A stretch of DNA of 64,000 nucleotides from Paenibacillus woosongensis (GTDB lineage: Bacteria; Bacillota; Bacilli; Paenibacillales; Paenibacillaceae), in the NCBI RefSeq assembly GCF_009725165.1, contig NZ_WNZW01000007.1, positions 186,001 to 250,000 of the forward strand. The letters are read 5' to 3'. Positions 29,196 to 38,492 of the stretch are shown here, piece by piece. A model generated the notes under the pieces. It was not told the DNA's origin and did not search any database. It worked only from the letters and a program-made list of their open reading frames with translations. Positions within the stretch are counted from its first letter, which is position 1. Each line of letters begins with the position of its first letter. A program made the translations under genes and the position numbers.

Positions 29196-29210
29196 ATATT
29201 AATATAATAT

Positions 29211-29340
29211 TGTTAGGTGATAAAAAAGTCGTGAACTGTTTTTGTTGATTTTACTGGATTTGCCGTGGCACGTGATAAACACAAAAAATAAAAAGTCTGG
29301 AACCACCACAAATTACCATGTAAAGAAAGTTGGGAACTTG
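29211..29340 (+). repeat. Left transposon end with three TnsB-like sites
   Basis: Three similar sites in one orientation: about 29216-29237 (GATAAAAAAGTCGTGAACT), 29285-29304 (AATAAAAAGTCTGGAACCA) and 29319-29338 (TGTAAAGAAAGTTGGGAACT). Wide, uneven spacing of three sites is the known layout of Tn7 left ends. Confidence 0.8.
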
Positions 29341-29381
29341 TTTAGTGTATCTTCATATAAAAATACTTAGAACCCATGACT

Positions 29382-30278
29382 TTAGATACCTTCGTAATAT
29401 TTGACTAATTGTTTACAATATTCTTTATTCGGCGGAACATCACCATGTTGACCTATTCTCTTTTTAAATTGTATCGCTCTGTTATTGGGATGAACGGAAC
29501 TATTTAATTCAGGATATAAATTATGGTAGAACAGTAATGATTCATAGTCCCCTATATGATTTTTGTATAAATGTCCATCAATATCCTTGACGGTTCTCCA
29601 CACAATGTCTTGAAAATGACGCAACTGAGTTTCTGACATATTTGTGATTTTCGTTAAATTTACTCTTCCGATTACTCGCGAATCTATAATATCTCTACCG
29701 AAGGCGTGAGCAATATCGTTTCTAATTTTTCTGATCTTCTCTAAATCATTTTTTTTATTTTCAAAATACTCAGGAACCTTTCCAAATATCTTCTTGTATG
29801 AAGATATCCTGCTATTCCAATCCCCTTTCGTACAAGCTAGAACAAATTCATCAAATTGTGATTTATTTTTATTAACACGATGTTTAATTATTTCTATACC
29901 ATCTATTCGTCGTGGCGTACCGTACAAAATGCCAATATCAGATTCTAAAGCTAACGGAATAGTGGTTGCTATATAAGTTTCTAAATTGGAAGAAATGGAT
30001 AAAAGCGCATTTAAGTTAATCCAATTTCTCAAATCATTGAAGGAATCTGACCAATCTTTCAAATCGTTATATCTTCTTTTATCCCAACCATATGAAAACT
30101 CAAAGTGCTGTTCAGGAGAGTCCATCCAATCAGCATTATTTTCCTTTAGTGATTTATATGTATATTTGTGCGAATTACAAAATGTTACATACATTTTGAA
30201 TAGCTCATCATTATATTTTTTGAAAACTCTCCATGACCACGAAGTTTCGGTTCTTGGTATCCAACGCTGAAATTGCAT
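29382..30278 (-). CDS. HEPN-like protein, possible RNase of a defence module
   Basis: A 298-residue protein, mostly helical, with no signal or membrane segment. The only motif I recognise is RNDIAH (residues 186-191) in a charged helix, the R-x4-H signature of HEPN domains, many of which are RNases in toxin-antitoxin and phage-defence systems. The ATG at 30278 has a GGAG site. It follows a DUF3800 gene by 33 bases in the same direction and is the last cargo gene before the left end, the usual place for recently gained passengers. Function is inferred only from the motif and the neighbourhood; no family name can be given with confidence. Confidence 0.6.
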   Translation of the reverse strand: MQFQRWIPRTETSWSWRVFKKYNDELFKMYVTFCNSHKYTYKSLKENNADWMDSPEQHFEFSYGWDKRRYNDLKDWSDSFNDLRNWINLNALLSISSNLETYIATTIPLALESDIGILYGTPRRIDGIEIIKHRVNKNKSQFDEFVLACTKGDWNSRISSYKKIFGKVPEYFENKKNDLEKIRKIRNDIAHAFGRDIIDSRVIGRVNLTKITNMSETQLRHFQDIVWRTVKDIDGHLYKNHIGDYESLLFYHNLYPELNSSVHPNNRAIQFKKRIGQHGDVPPNKEYCKQLVKYYEGI

Positions 30279-30311
30279 TTTATCTCCTTAGTATATGTCA
30301 ATTTTTCGTTT

Positions 30312-31415
30312 TTATTGGCCTGTTGAACGATGATATTCATCTACATGTTTCTGGGGTAGTACTAAATTAACTCCAAAATACTTATTAATTATTGGTTGTT
30401 GTAGTCCTTCAAATAAAGCACAATAATCCGAGTCAAAACCACTTGTTTTTTCGTACTCTACCCAAAAACGATACAAAGATCGTGAAATAACATCGGCTAT
30501 AAGCAGACCTGTACTCTCTTTGGAAACCCCTGTTGATAAGCAAGTATCTATCGGAAGTCTAGGACAAATACTGTGCTTGAGATGATTATTTTTTATTAAG
30601 CTATCGTCTTGGTGTTCCCAGAGAAACGATACGTTATCAAACAGAATGTCCCACAAATATGCTTGTTCATCATGCACATACTCTATTTTCGGTATCCCAA
30701 GCATTTGCCGGTATTTCTCAACACGCATACAAATATTAGAAAATGAAGGTATATGCGGAAGAGATGAGATAATCTCACCTTTTTTATTTTTATCAGGCAA
30801 TGGTAGAAAAAAATCATGCGTAGGTTTGTGTAAGTTATTTTTTCTTTTTAATTTAATATATTCATTCATACTCTCTTCTAGTAAATCAGAAAAGTATATT
30901 AATTCTAGATTTTCCGAGAGATATTTATGTAATGAATACATCAAGTTTTCAAATGAACTAGCGTCTCTTTTTCTACATACACTGCAAAAATCAAGATAAA
31001 TTGACTCAGGAAAGGTACGCACTATTAAATCTGCTGAATCTCGCCTCATTTGAAGAAACTCATCAGTTTCTTCTAGCCTGTCAATTAACGGTTTAATAAT
31101 TAAATTACATAATTGCACGGCTAAAAAAAATTTTTTGTGTGTAACTTCTATAAATATTGGGATTTTCATGTCAAAAATATGTTGCATTAGCTCAATTGAA
31201 AATGATTTATTTTTTACTTTTAGCTCATTTGATTGAATATTATATTTACTCCGCAAAGAATTAATAAGCTCTTCAATATCTCTTTCTAAAATATTTGGAA
31301 TCCCTACTGCAGCCAAAACAAAATACGGTTGATTATTAAAGTAAAAATCAATCTCATCTTTCACAAAGACATCACCAGTATGACCACTTTCATCCAAATA
31401 TATTGTTAGAGACAT
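30312..31415 (-). CDS. DUF3800 domain protein
   Basis: A 367-residue protein beginning MSLTIYLDESGHTGD. The hydrophobic strand followed by DESG is the hallmark of the DUF3800 family, thought to have an RNase H-like fold with a catalytic acidic residue. The family is common on mobile and defence islands but its biochemistry is not settled. A GAGGTGG ribosome site precedes ATG 31415. It sits between another DUF3800 gene (31610-32764) and the HEPN-like gene. The two DUF3800 proteins share the N-terminal motif and size but little else that I can see, so they are probably old paralogues rather than a recent duplication. Confidence 0.75.
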   Translation of the reverse strand: MSLTIYLDESGHTGDVFVKDEIDFYFNNQPYFVLAAVGIPNILERDIEELINSLRSKYNIQSNELKVKNKSFSIELMQHIFDMKIPIFIEVTHKKFFLAVQLCNLIIKPLIDRLEETDEFLQMRRDSADLIVRTFPESIYLDFCSVCRKRDASSFENLMYSLHKYLSENLELIYFSDLLEESMNEYIKLKRKNNLHKPTHDFFLPLPDKNKKGEIISSLPHIPSFSNICMRVEKYRQMLGIPKIEYVHDEQAYLWDILFDNVSFLWEHQDDSLIKNNHLKHSICPRLPIDTCLSTGVSKESTGLLIADVISRSLYRFWVEYEKTSGFDSDYCALFEGLQQPIINKYFGVNLVLPQKHVDEYHRSTGQ

Positions 31416-31609
31416 ATCACTACCACCTCAACTCCAAAGTTCTTATAGATATTATGTTTATACTTTTAAATTCTATGTTCACTCATTAATTTAGTAGATT
31501 CCAGTACTAATTAGTTGATTTTTTATGGGAATACGGAAAACTCGCTATCTGAAAAACACTCTATTGAGCAGTGTACATATCACTTAACTTTAATCATTAG
31601 TAATGGTCA

Positions 31610-32764
31610 TCATAAGCCTATTCCGGTATTCCGCAAAGTTTTCCTAAATTCTTTTTCAATTATAGAATGATAATCTGTTTTTTTTGTATTACTGTTATTC
31701 ATTGCAAGAATAAATCTTTCTTCGAATGCATACGAAGCGTACATATTCCATAATTTCACCCGATCTTCTACGTACTCATCGTGCATATAAATTAAATCCG
31801 TCAATATTTCTCTTGAATGATCATCGAGATACTCATTTCTTTGGGTTGTTTGGAATGTCTTGGAAATAAAACCACATAATAAGTCAGAAGCCTGTATTAA
31901 TATTTCAGATTTTGAATCTATCATATCAATCATTTTTATGTGAGGAAAATCTGAGACAAAATATCTCCCATCAGTACCAAGGACTGTTGGTGTTTTTGAT
32001 GTAAGAAAAATAGTTGATAATTCACTAAACACTTCATCATATCCTCGTAATCTATCATGCATTACCTTTACAGTAATATTTGAATTCGTAAATGTTAACT
32101 CTACATTTTTAAGTAATTCTACTAACATTGTGCCAGTTAAAGTTATAAAGCTCATCTTGGTTCCCTGACGTGTTACCACCTGAAATTCATCTATCATCTC
32201 TTCGAAATTCTGTTCTCCTAAATCTTTTAGCGAACAAGCAACTTCAGTATGCCCTAGACTAATAAATAAATCGATAAGTTTCTGATTAATCAACCCCATA
32301 CTCTCAATCGAAAGGGCACTACTATTTATTAGCACTGCAAAATCTTTTAATACTTCTTCTGACTCCACTATGCAAGATGCTAATGCTTTTTTTAACTCTA
32401 TTGGATGAGTTAAATTTTTGTTTACAGCAGGATTATATTCACAATCAAAAAAAGTCTCGACTATTTTAGCAGCAACCATAAACTTTTTATCAACAACAAC
32501 GAAATAAGGAATTGAATAAAATTCAAAAACTAATTTTTTAAAAAGGTCATAAAAGTGAGTTGATGCATCTTTTTTTTTGAAAAAGTTTTTAGACTTTAAT
32601 TCTGCTGCTTGTGTATTCTCTAATAAAGTTTTCAAGTAATCTTCTACGCCATTTTTCATATCCTCTCTAATTAACCAACCACCATACACAAAATAAGGCT
32701 GAGAAAAATCCAACCAATTGCTCCCTGTATTTCCACTTTCGTCGATATAAAAAAAGGCTTGCAT
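31610..32764 (-). CDS. DUF3800 domain protein (second copy)
   Basis: A 384-residue protein with FFYIDESGNTGSN at the N terminus, the DUF3800 motif. ATG 32764 is preferred over the in-frame TTG at 32785, because GGAGAAGAGGG lies just upstream of the ATG. A middle-to-late DSKSEILIQASDLLCGF segment resembles the second conserved acidic block of the family. It is separated from the next DUF3800 gene by 194 AT-rich bases, so the two may be transcribed separately. Role unknown; a nuclease-like role in defence is inferred from the family's usual company. Confidence 0.75.
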   Translation of the reverse strand: MQAFFYIDESGNTGSNWLDFSQPYFVYGGWLIREDMKNGVEDYLKTLLENTQAAELKSKNFFKKKDASTHFYDLFKKLVFEFYSIPYFVVVDKKFMVAAKIVETFFDCEYNPAVNKNLTHPIELKKALASCIVESEEVLKDFAVLINSSALSIESMGLINQKLIDLFISLGHTEVACSLKDLGEQNFEEMIDEFQVVTRQGTKMSFITLTGTMLVELLKNVELTFTNSNITVKVMHDRLRGYDEVFSELSTIFLTSKTPTVLGTDGRYFVSDFPHIKMIDMIDSKSEILIQASDLLCGFISKTFQTTQRNEYLDDHSREILTDLIYMHDEYVEDRVKLWNMYASYAFEERFILAMNNSNTKKTDYHSIIEKEFRKTLRNTGIGL

Positions 32765-32911
32765 AATTATTACCCTCTTCTCCAAATAATTTTTTGTACA
32801 AAATAAACTTAGAGCATTTTTGAAATAATTAAAGTTAATGCTTTCGATAAATATTTTAGCAACGAATCATTATATTTCTATATTGTGGCTTTCATCGGTT
32901 TGTTCATGACT

Positions 32912-33538
32912 CTACTCGAAATAAGACTTTTCTATTCCACTGCTTACTAGAGATTCATTCAACAAATTAAAATGAAAATCACGAATCTTGTTATTATTCT
33001 TTCGCAAATCATCAAGCATTTGTTGAAGCGTACGATCTTTCCTATCCCTTGAGATAATTGTATTTATTGCTTTGATTTGTCTGGGTAGTGGCTCGCGATT
33101 TTTATTTTTCTCAATTTCATTCTTTATTTTTTGCAACACACCTCCAGGAACCTGTCCCCAGCATATAACTATCAGATTGATTGCATTGAACAGTTGTTTT
33201 GCAGTTGGATGCCATGTATCATTGAATCCTCCATCTCTATTAGTGCCATTGCTTGTTCTTGTTCCAACATTTTCGGACACTAAAGGGTCAAAGACCTTTA
33301 ACTTGGGATGATGAATTAATTCAAGAAAATCTTCTGCTGCATAGGTACCACATAAAAAAGTACCCGTAATATCACTATTTTTAGCTCGATAAGAGAAACA
33401 ATAATAACTGCCCGTAAGTACCTCCTTAGTACAACTTTGGCGTTTTTGTCCATTTAACAATCGAACATGAGCAATTGGTTTAATATCGTGTTCTTGAATC
33501 AATTTCTCTCTGACCTTTGATGTTCTGCATAGGAGCAT
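32912..33538 (-). CDS. Uncharacterised protein downstream of qatD
   Basis: A 208-residue protein not recognised by any motif I know. ATG 33538 is chosen for its GAGGTG site 6 bases upstream; an in-frame TTG at 33583 overlaps the qatD stop. Visible features are a lysine-rich helical stretch (residues ~150-175) and a conserved-looking patch GGFNDTWHPTAKQLF near residue 115. It follows qatD directly in the same direction and is probably in the qat transcript, so it may be an accessory gene of the Qat system or an unrelated passenger. Confidence 0.6.
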   Translation of the reverse strand: MLLCRTSKVREKLIQEHDIKPIAHVRLLNGQKRQSCTKEVLTGSYYCFSYRAKNSDITGTFLCGTYAAEDFLELIHHPKLKVFDPLVSENVGTRTSNGTNRDGGFNDTWHPTAKQLFNAINLIVICWGQVPGGVLQKIKNEIEKNKNREPLPRQIKAINTIISRDRKDRTLQQMLDDLRKNNNKIRDFHFNLLNESLVSSGIEKSYFE

Positions 33539-33579
33539 TTTAAGCACCTCATTCCTCAATGTCTCGTCTCGCCATAAAA

Positions 33580-34329
33580 TCAAATCCCTTTGATAAACTG
33601 TTGAATTGGTAATATAATTTTGTTAAAGTTATTTTTCACTTGCAACTCAGCATCTTCATAAGAACACTCCCAAAGATTACTCAAATATTTCAGAACTAGC
33701 GATATATCATGAGATGTAATAAGCTTTCCTTCAATTTTGATAAAAGGTCCATCAGTTTCAGTTAATATTCTATCTCGAGGAATTTTCGCAATAATTTTAC
33801 AACCATTAGTAGATTCAATCATTGCAGGGTTAATAGAAAAATAGTGCCCTTCTTCAACAATTTCATTTATTAAGGATAATGAGCCACTGTACCAATGGAA
33901 AACAGCCCGTTGAATTGAGAACTCTTGTAGCATTAGCAGGACTGTAGATTCAGCCCTTCTTGAATGAAGCGAAATAAATCGAGGTCTATCACTGATTTGA
34001 CTTAACACATGACGCAGGCTTTGGAGTTGTTTTGTTTTTGTTCTTATGCCTTCTCTTGAAAAGTCCAGTCCAATTTCTCCAATGTATGATGTCGTTTTTG
34101 CATATTCAATAAATTTTTTCATTTCAGTAGGTGTATGCTTATCGGCATAAAGTGGATGTAAGCCTAGAGCTACTCGAATATATTTAAATTTTTTTAAATG
34201 AGAATAACCCATTGCAAAGTGACTCGGCAAATTTGTAACTGCAATAGTTGATATACCTTTTTTTTCATTTTCATTAGCTACCGTATAAGGGCTCTTGTAC
34301 AAGTCTATATGGCAATGAGCATCGAGCAT
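33580..34329 (-). CDS. qatD: QatD, TatD-like metal-dependent DNase of the Qat defence system
   Basis: A 249-residue TatD-family protein. MLDAHCHID has the metal-binding HxH, GEIGLDF holds the bridging Glu, and SLHSR and TETDGPF match the later histidine and aspartate motifs of TatD enzymes, all intact. An AAGGATG site precedes ATG 34329, and the gene starts 14 bases after qatC. In known QatABCD systems the TatD-like nuclease is required together with a KAP ATPase, QatB and a QueC-like enzyme for phage resistance. The assignment rests on motif content plus the exact A-B-C-D order. Confidence 0.88.
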   Translation of the reverse strand: MLDAHCHIDLYKSPYTVANENEKKGISTIAVTNLPSHFAMGYSHLKKFKYIRVALGLHPLYADKHTPTEMKKFIEYAKTTSYIGEIGLDFSREGIRTKTKQLQSLRHVLSQISDRPRFISLHSRRAESTVLLMLQEFSIQRAVFHWYSGSLSLINEIVEEGHYFSINPAMIESTNGCKIIAKIPRDRILTETDGPFIKIEGKLITSHDISLVLKYLSNLWECSYEDAELQVKNNFNKIILPIQQFIKGI

Positions 34330-34343
34330 TTTAATTCACATCC

Positions 34344-35687
34344 TTAAGTAAGACCGATCAATTGTTTAGTACCAGTTGTTCCTTTGTCATTAACAAGTTT
34401 CTTTATCTCAGCCATGGCTCGAATAACAAGATTTGAATATTCATCAATTTCTTCGATGGACACACCACTTGAAAGCAATAATCTTTTTATTTCCTCAATA
34501 TTATAGTTGTGCCCCAAAAACGCCAATACAGCCCTAAAGTCACTAACAGAGGCTTTATTACTTGATAAATCGATTTCATCACTAAAGATGTCGATCCCGT
34601 AATTTTCATTATCTGCATCAATTACATGCAATGATGCTCTTCTAAAAATACAGGGAACACATCTCCCACAGCCTTTTGCATCTCTTCTAATCCAACTGGA
34701 TTTATGTCCACTTTTACCACAGGACACTGAATCGGGAATAGCATTCTGTAGTACTTGTTGGTTTCTGCACTGGCTAATTGCCTCTCCTTTGGTCTTTAGA
34801 CCTAACGGGTTTAATATTGGATTTGATATTCCGACACTTTGTAAAATATGACTCAGCATTTGTAAATAGCTTGGATGAGCAGTCCTCGTGCTGCAAGAGC
34901 CTCTTCTAGATGGTGTAAGAGGTATATTTAAAGCAATTGTTCCATTCTCCGGTATTAACAATGGTACATCCTCGCCAATACTCGCAGCTGCATAGATTCC
35001 GATGGCCAGGAACAAAATAGAGCGACTTCTAAAAGTTGTTTCTTTTCCTGAAGGGCTCTGACCCGCCCTAACTTGTAATGAATCAATTCTAGAAGCATAA
35101 TGCTGCTGCAAATGTTTTAAAAGATTTCTCTGATCTGTCTTAGGCCCACTTACTTGTCCATCATAGTGGCCCACCAGTAAAATATCTCCTTGTGGATGAC
35201 TTTCCAGCCAGTCAACAGCACCAACTAATGAATCTAAACCACCCGAGAATAAGCAAACCAGGTCTGCTTTCACTCGTGGTAAGACACGCCTTGGCGGACG
35301 TGTTCTTTCAGTTGGTCTATGTAACGAAGAAGTATTTTGATAAAACTCAATATCCCAAATATCTCCGGTTAAAAATGACATACACTTATCCAAATTTCCC
35401 TTTACAGTTTGCCACTTCATCAACTCGTATACAGGGATCTTAATCTTAATATTCCGAGTCCATTTATCCTCTACACTTTTTCTCCCAACAAATTTATCTG
35501 TGGCATAGAACACAGTAGCCATAAACAAGAAGTCTAAGACAGTATCGTTTGGAATTCCACATCTTTGAAATAGTGTTTTAAAATCTAAATCAAGATTACT
35601 GACTTCTTGAGTATCGGTATTCTGAAGGGACACTTTTGCTAGTTCGAGTTTAGTTTTTTCCGCCGGGCTTACCGTCACATTTATCAT
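34344..35687 (-). CDS. qatC: QatC, QueC-like nucleotide-modifying enzyme of the Qat defence system
   Basis: A 447-residue protein. CLFSGGLDSLVGA (residues ~145-157) is the PP-loop ATP pyrophosphatase motif (SGGxDS), as in QueC, which makes 7-cyano-7-deazaguanine. A late CGKSGH...CGRCVPC cluster supplies zinc-binding cysteines as in QueC. It is much longer than QueC (~220 aa), as QatC proteins are. ATG 35687 is chosen because GGAGG is 6 bases upstream, overlapping the qatB stop; the frame extends to 35762 without a better start. It is the third gene of the qat operon. The modified substrate is not known from sequence. Confidence 0.9.
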   Translation of the reverse strand: MINVTVSPAEKTKLELAKVSLQNTDTQEVSNLDLDFKTLFQRCGIPNDTVLDFLFMATVFYATDKFVGRKSVEDKWTRNIKIKIPVYELMKWQTVKGNLDKCMSFLTGDIWDIEFYQNTSSLHRPTERTRPPRRVLPRVKADLVCLFSGGLDSLVGAVDWLESHPQGDILLVGHYDGQVSGPKTDQRNLLKHLQQHYASRIDSLQVRAGQSPSGKETTFRSRSILFLAIGIYAAASIGEDVPLLIPENGTIALNIPLTPSRRGSCSTRTAHPSYLQMLSHILQSVGISNPILNPLGLKTKGEAISQCRNQQVLQNAIPDSVSCGKSGHKSSWIRRDAKGCGRCVPCIFRRASLHVIDADNENYGIDIFSDEIDLSSNKASVSDFRAVLAFLGHNYNIEEIKRLLLSSGVSIEEIDEYSNLVIRAMAEIKKLVNDKGTTGTKQLIGLT

Positions 35688-35689
35688 GG

Positions 35690-36415
35690 CTAACCTCCAA
35701 ATACATCTAGTGTTTTTTCTAATACTTGAACACATATTGATTCGCCTTCTGGCCCGCTCCAATCTACCTGTGTAATGTCTTTATCGAGAGAAAAGACTGT
35801 AATTTCTGATTTAATATAATCCAATATATCATTTAGGAATGCATCGGCTTGAGCATTACCAACTTTAGAAGCTAATCTTTCATAAAAAGATCGACAAAAT
35901 TGTTGATAAACATAATAACCAAAAAATTTTTCCAGCATCTCCGTCAAACTGTCTGGGTTTGAACATCCTTCTAGTACTTGAGTGATTTCATCAATCCCCT
36001 CAACTTTCTCAAACATTTCGTCCATAAGTTGAGATAGAGCATTTCTGGCATCAACTTGATCGATAGTACTTGCTTCTTCTCCAAAATAATCAATAAGCGA
36101 CAAAACAATATCCGATGTTGCCTTTCCCTTTAAATGCTCTAATCCCGTTTGTTTCAGTGCTTCATTGATTCCTAGACGGTTTACTAAAGAAAGAAATGAA
36201 CCTAAGTTCTTTGCAACAGCTTGAGCGCTTTTAGCACCCATACCTCCATTCCTTGCTACACCTTGCGTACCTCCATTGGCACGAATAAACTGTCCCACTA
36301 ATTCCTTGGAGTTATCAGAGCCAGGGCGACCTACTTTAGCTAGCCTTGAAACTTTACTCTTCAGATCTCCCCATTGAGGGGTTGTTGGTGCATCGTAGCC
36401 TTTAGATGTTCCCAT
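35690..36415 (-). CDS. qatB: QatB, Qat defence system protein
   Basis: A 241-residue protein with the typical QatB start (MGTSKGYDAPTTPQW) and a glycine-rich segment (ANGGTQGVARNGGMGAK, residues ~49-65). No catalytic motif is recognised. It starts 8 bases after the qatA stop, with GGAGG overlapping the end of qatA. QatB is a required but biochemically obscure component of the four-gene system; here it sits in the canonical position between the KAP ATPase and QatC. Confidence 0.88.
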   Translation of the reverse strand: MGTSKGYDAPTTPQWGDLKSKVSRLAKVGRPGSDNSKELVGQFIRANGGTQGVARNGGMGAKSAQAVAKNLGSFLSLVNRLGINEALKQTGLEHLKGKATSDIVLSLIDYFGEEASTIDQVDARNALSQLMDEMFEKVEGIDEITQVLEGCSNPDSLTEMLEKFFGYYVYQQFCRSFYERLASKVGNAQADAFLNDILDYIKSEITVFSLDKDITQVDWSGPEGESICVQVLEKTLDVFGG

Positions 36416-36422
36416 TGAATAT

Positions 36423-38381
36423 CTACCTCCTTTTTTCGATAAGTTTTAAAGCTCGACCAATTTTTGTCTCGGTTGATTTCAATTGTTTAATTACGGGTTC
36501 AAAATGCTCATTCAGTTCTTGTTTACTTCTTTGCAAAGTAATCAAATCGTTACCAACCGCCGGGGGGATAGCATCCGCAGGAACATTTAATAAAATGCGA
36601 GCGAGAATTTCAATACTTTCAATGACATCCTTTTCTATTAATCCTCTTAATGCATCATAGCCAACTTTTTGATCTGGATTTCGGAGGATATGCTTTTCAA
36701 TTTGATTTAGCAGTAAAATGCGCTCATCTGTACTTAGTTTTAATGTAGAATCAAACGCACGTCCCATCCTTCCTGCATTAGAGGACAGAATGTCTTCAAG
36801 TATAGTTCTTACAAATGGTGGAATCATAGATACCCCTGATAAAGTTGAACTCAGCTTGTCCCTTGCTACCCAAAAATAATCCCTCAAATCTATATCGCTC
36901 AACAACGGCTCCATTGCCACCCAGCGGCGCATAAAAGAAGAAGACCATTCCGGAGCAATTTGTTTGGCCTCATCTTCATTTTCGAAATTACCATCAGGCG
37001 GTGCTAGCACCGCTTCAAGTTGCTTTAACTCTGTTGGCCTACCTTCTTGTTTAGCTTGCCACTCAAATAAATCCATGAATTGCTTATAGTGTCCGTACTC
37101 AAGAACCATCAATTTCACCAGAATGTCATCTCGGATACTTTGTAGTCCTGCAACCCTTGCTAGTTCTTTTCTTAAAAAATAGGCATTTAAGAATCGTTTA
37201 ACTTGCCTTGGATTCCCCTTAAGCCCTTCTGTAATAAGCGGCGCAATGCTGGAACTGAAAATTAAACTTTCACTGAGAGTAGACGGAAGTTCCGCTTCAC
37301 CAAATGCTTCTTTCACGGCAGCGTAACCAAATACAGAGTAACGATTTGCACACCTTTGTTCATCACAAGCCTTGTGCACTTTTCCAAGTAAGGTTTCATC
37401 TTCAACGTCCCTAGCACAAAATAGTAGGGCCATGTAGCTTTCAACCTCAGCCGGTGATAATTTGGGTAACCTATAGGGAACTTGTATTAACTTTTCTAAG
37501 TAGTCGGTTACAAGCCTCTCCGAGGCTTCAACAGGGTCTCGCTCATCTTTGAACTTCATTTGCGCATATCTAACTTCAATTGCATGACGTACTATCCGAG
37601 GATCTGCACCTATAACAAATGCTGTTCTCTCGACATTTAAAAACAATTTAATTGCTTCTAAATTTTCTATGATGCGTTCGTTCGAACATCTGTCTAAATC
37701 GTCAATTAACACGACTAAAGATTCTATATTCGTATCTTTAAGCAACTTTTCGAAGTCCTGTCGAAATGTCCGTACATCCATGGCGCTTGCTTCGCTCTTA
37801 TCTTCCTTTATCATTTCCTCCCAATTAATATCGGATTTTGATTCCCCTTCTTCCCCTGTCTCTTCATCGTCTTTTGTCGGTAGAATTGATCCCAATGCTT
37901 TCTTACCAGTGCTCATTAAACTTGGTACAATACTTGCTCCGCCCGTTATGTACGCTGCCAGTGCAGGCATACCTATTTCCTTCACACCGAATTTCGCTAC
38001 CCGCATCCAATTTACGGATTTCAAGAGCCCGGCAACTTTTTCTTTTATTTTAGGACCAAATCTTTTATGCTCACCGAGTTGTAATAGAATCGAGCTGAGG
38101 AGCGCTGACTTTGCATCATCATATCCTTCGAAAAGCCAACCATTGAAATATAAAACTGCTATTTTCTCGTATTTTGCTCTTTCAGGAGCACCCGGTGGAT
38201 AATTTTCCGGATCTAAATCGTTCTCCAACATTTTCATAATACTTGTTTTTCCACTACCCCAATCCCCAAAAACCCCCAATGTGACTGGGAGTAGCTTAGG
38301 ATTGGTAACAACTGACCTTATTAAGTCGGCATGAACTTTAAAACCCAGAAGGTCCTGAGAAGTTTCATTATCTGACCACAT
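36423..38381 (-). CDS. qatA: QatA, KAP-family P-loop ATPase of the Qat defence system
   Basis: A 652-residue KAP NTPase. Walker A is GDWGSGKTS (residues ~38-46), Walker B VVLIDDLDRCSNE (~225), and a hydrophobic stretch (~135-160) lies between them, as is typical of KAP proteins, which often contact the membrane. ATG 38381 with GGAGGTG upstream is preferred over the in-frame start at 38399. It is the first gene of qatABCD. The 111-base gap upstream, after the helicase gene, could hold the operon promoter. KAP ATPases are thought to act as sensors or switches; that role is family knowledge. Confidence 0.9.
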   Translation of the reverse strand: MWSDNETSQDLLGFKVHADLIRSVVTNPKLLPVTLGVFGDWGSGKTSIMKMLENDLDPENYPPGAPERAKYEKIAVLYFNGWLFEGYDDAKSALLSSILLQLGEHKRFGPKIKEKVAGLLKSVNWMRVAKFGVKEIGMPALAAYITGGASIVPSLMSTGKKALGSILPTKDDEETGEEGESKSDINWEEMIKEDKSEASAMDVRTFRQDFEKLLKDTNIESLVVLIDDLDRCSNERIIENLEAIKLFLNVERTAFVIGADPRIVRHAIEVRYAQMKFKDERDPVEASERLVTDYLEKLIQVPYRLPKLSPAEVESYMALLFCARDVEDETLLGKVHKACDEQRCANRYSVFGYAAVKEAFGEAELPSTLSESLIFSSSIAPLITEGLKGNPRQVKRFLNAYFLRKELARVAGLQSIRDDILVKLMVLEYGHYKQFMDLFEWQAKQEGRPTELKQLEAVLAPPDGNFENEDEAKQIAPEWSSSFMRRWVAMEPLLSDIDLRDYFWVARDKLSSTLSGVSMIPPFVRTILEDILSSNAGRMGRAFDSTLKLSTDERILLLNQIEKHILRNPDQKVGYDALRGLIEKDVIESIEILARILLNVPADAIPPAVGNDLITLQRSKQELNEHFEPVIKQLKSTETKIGRALKLIEKRR

Positions 38382-38492
38382 TGTAGTACACCTCCACATT
38401 TACCAAACTATGATAATGTCTATTAGAGCTGAGTTTACTTAATACGTTGGTGAAGCTCATCACAGCAAGCTCATGTGTCGCTAGAATTAGTT

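Noticed and set aside
38381..38492. One operon linking the Gabija-like and Qat genes
   Set aside because: The 111-bp gap and separate gene sets make two units more likely; no overlap or coupling is seen.
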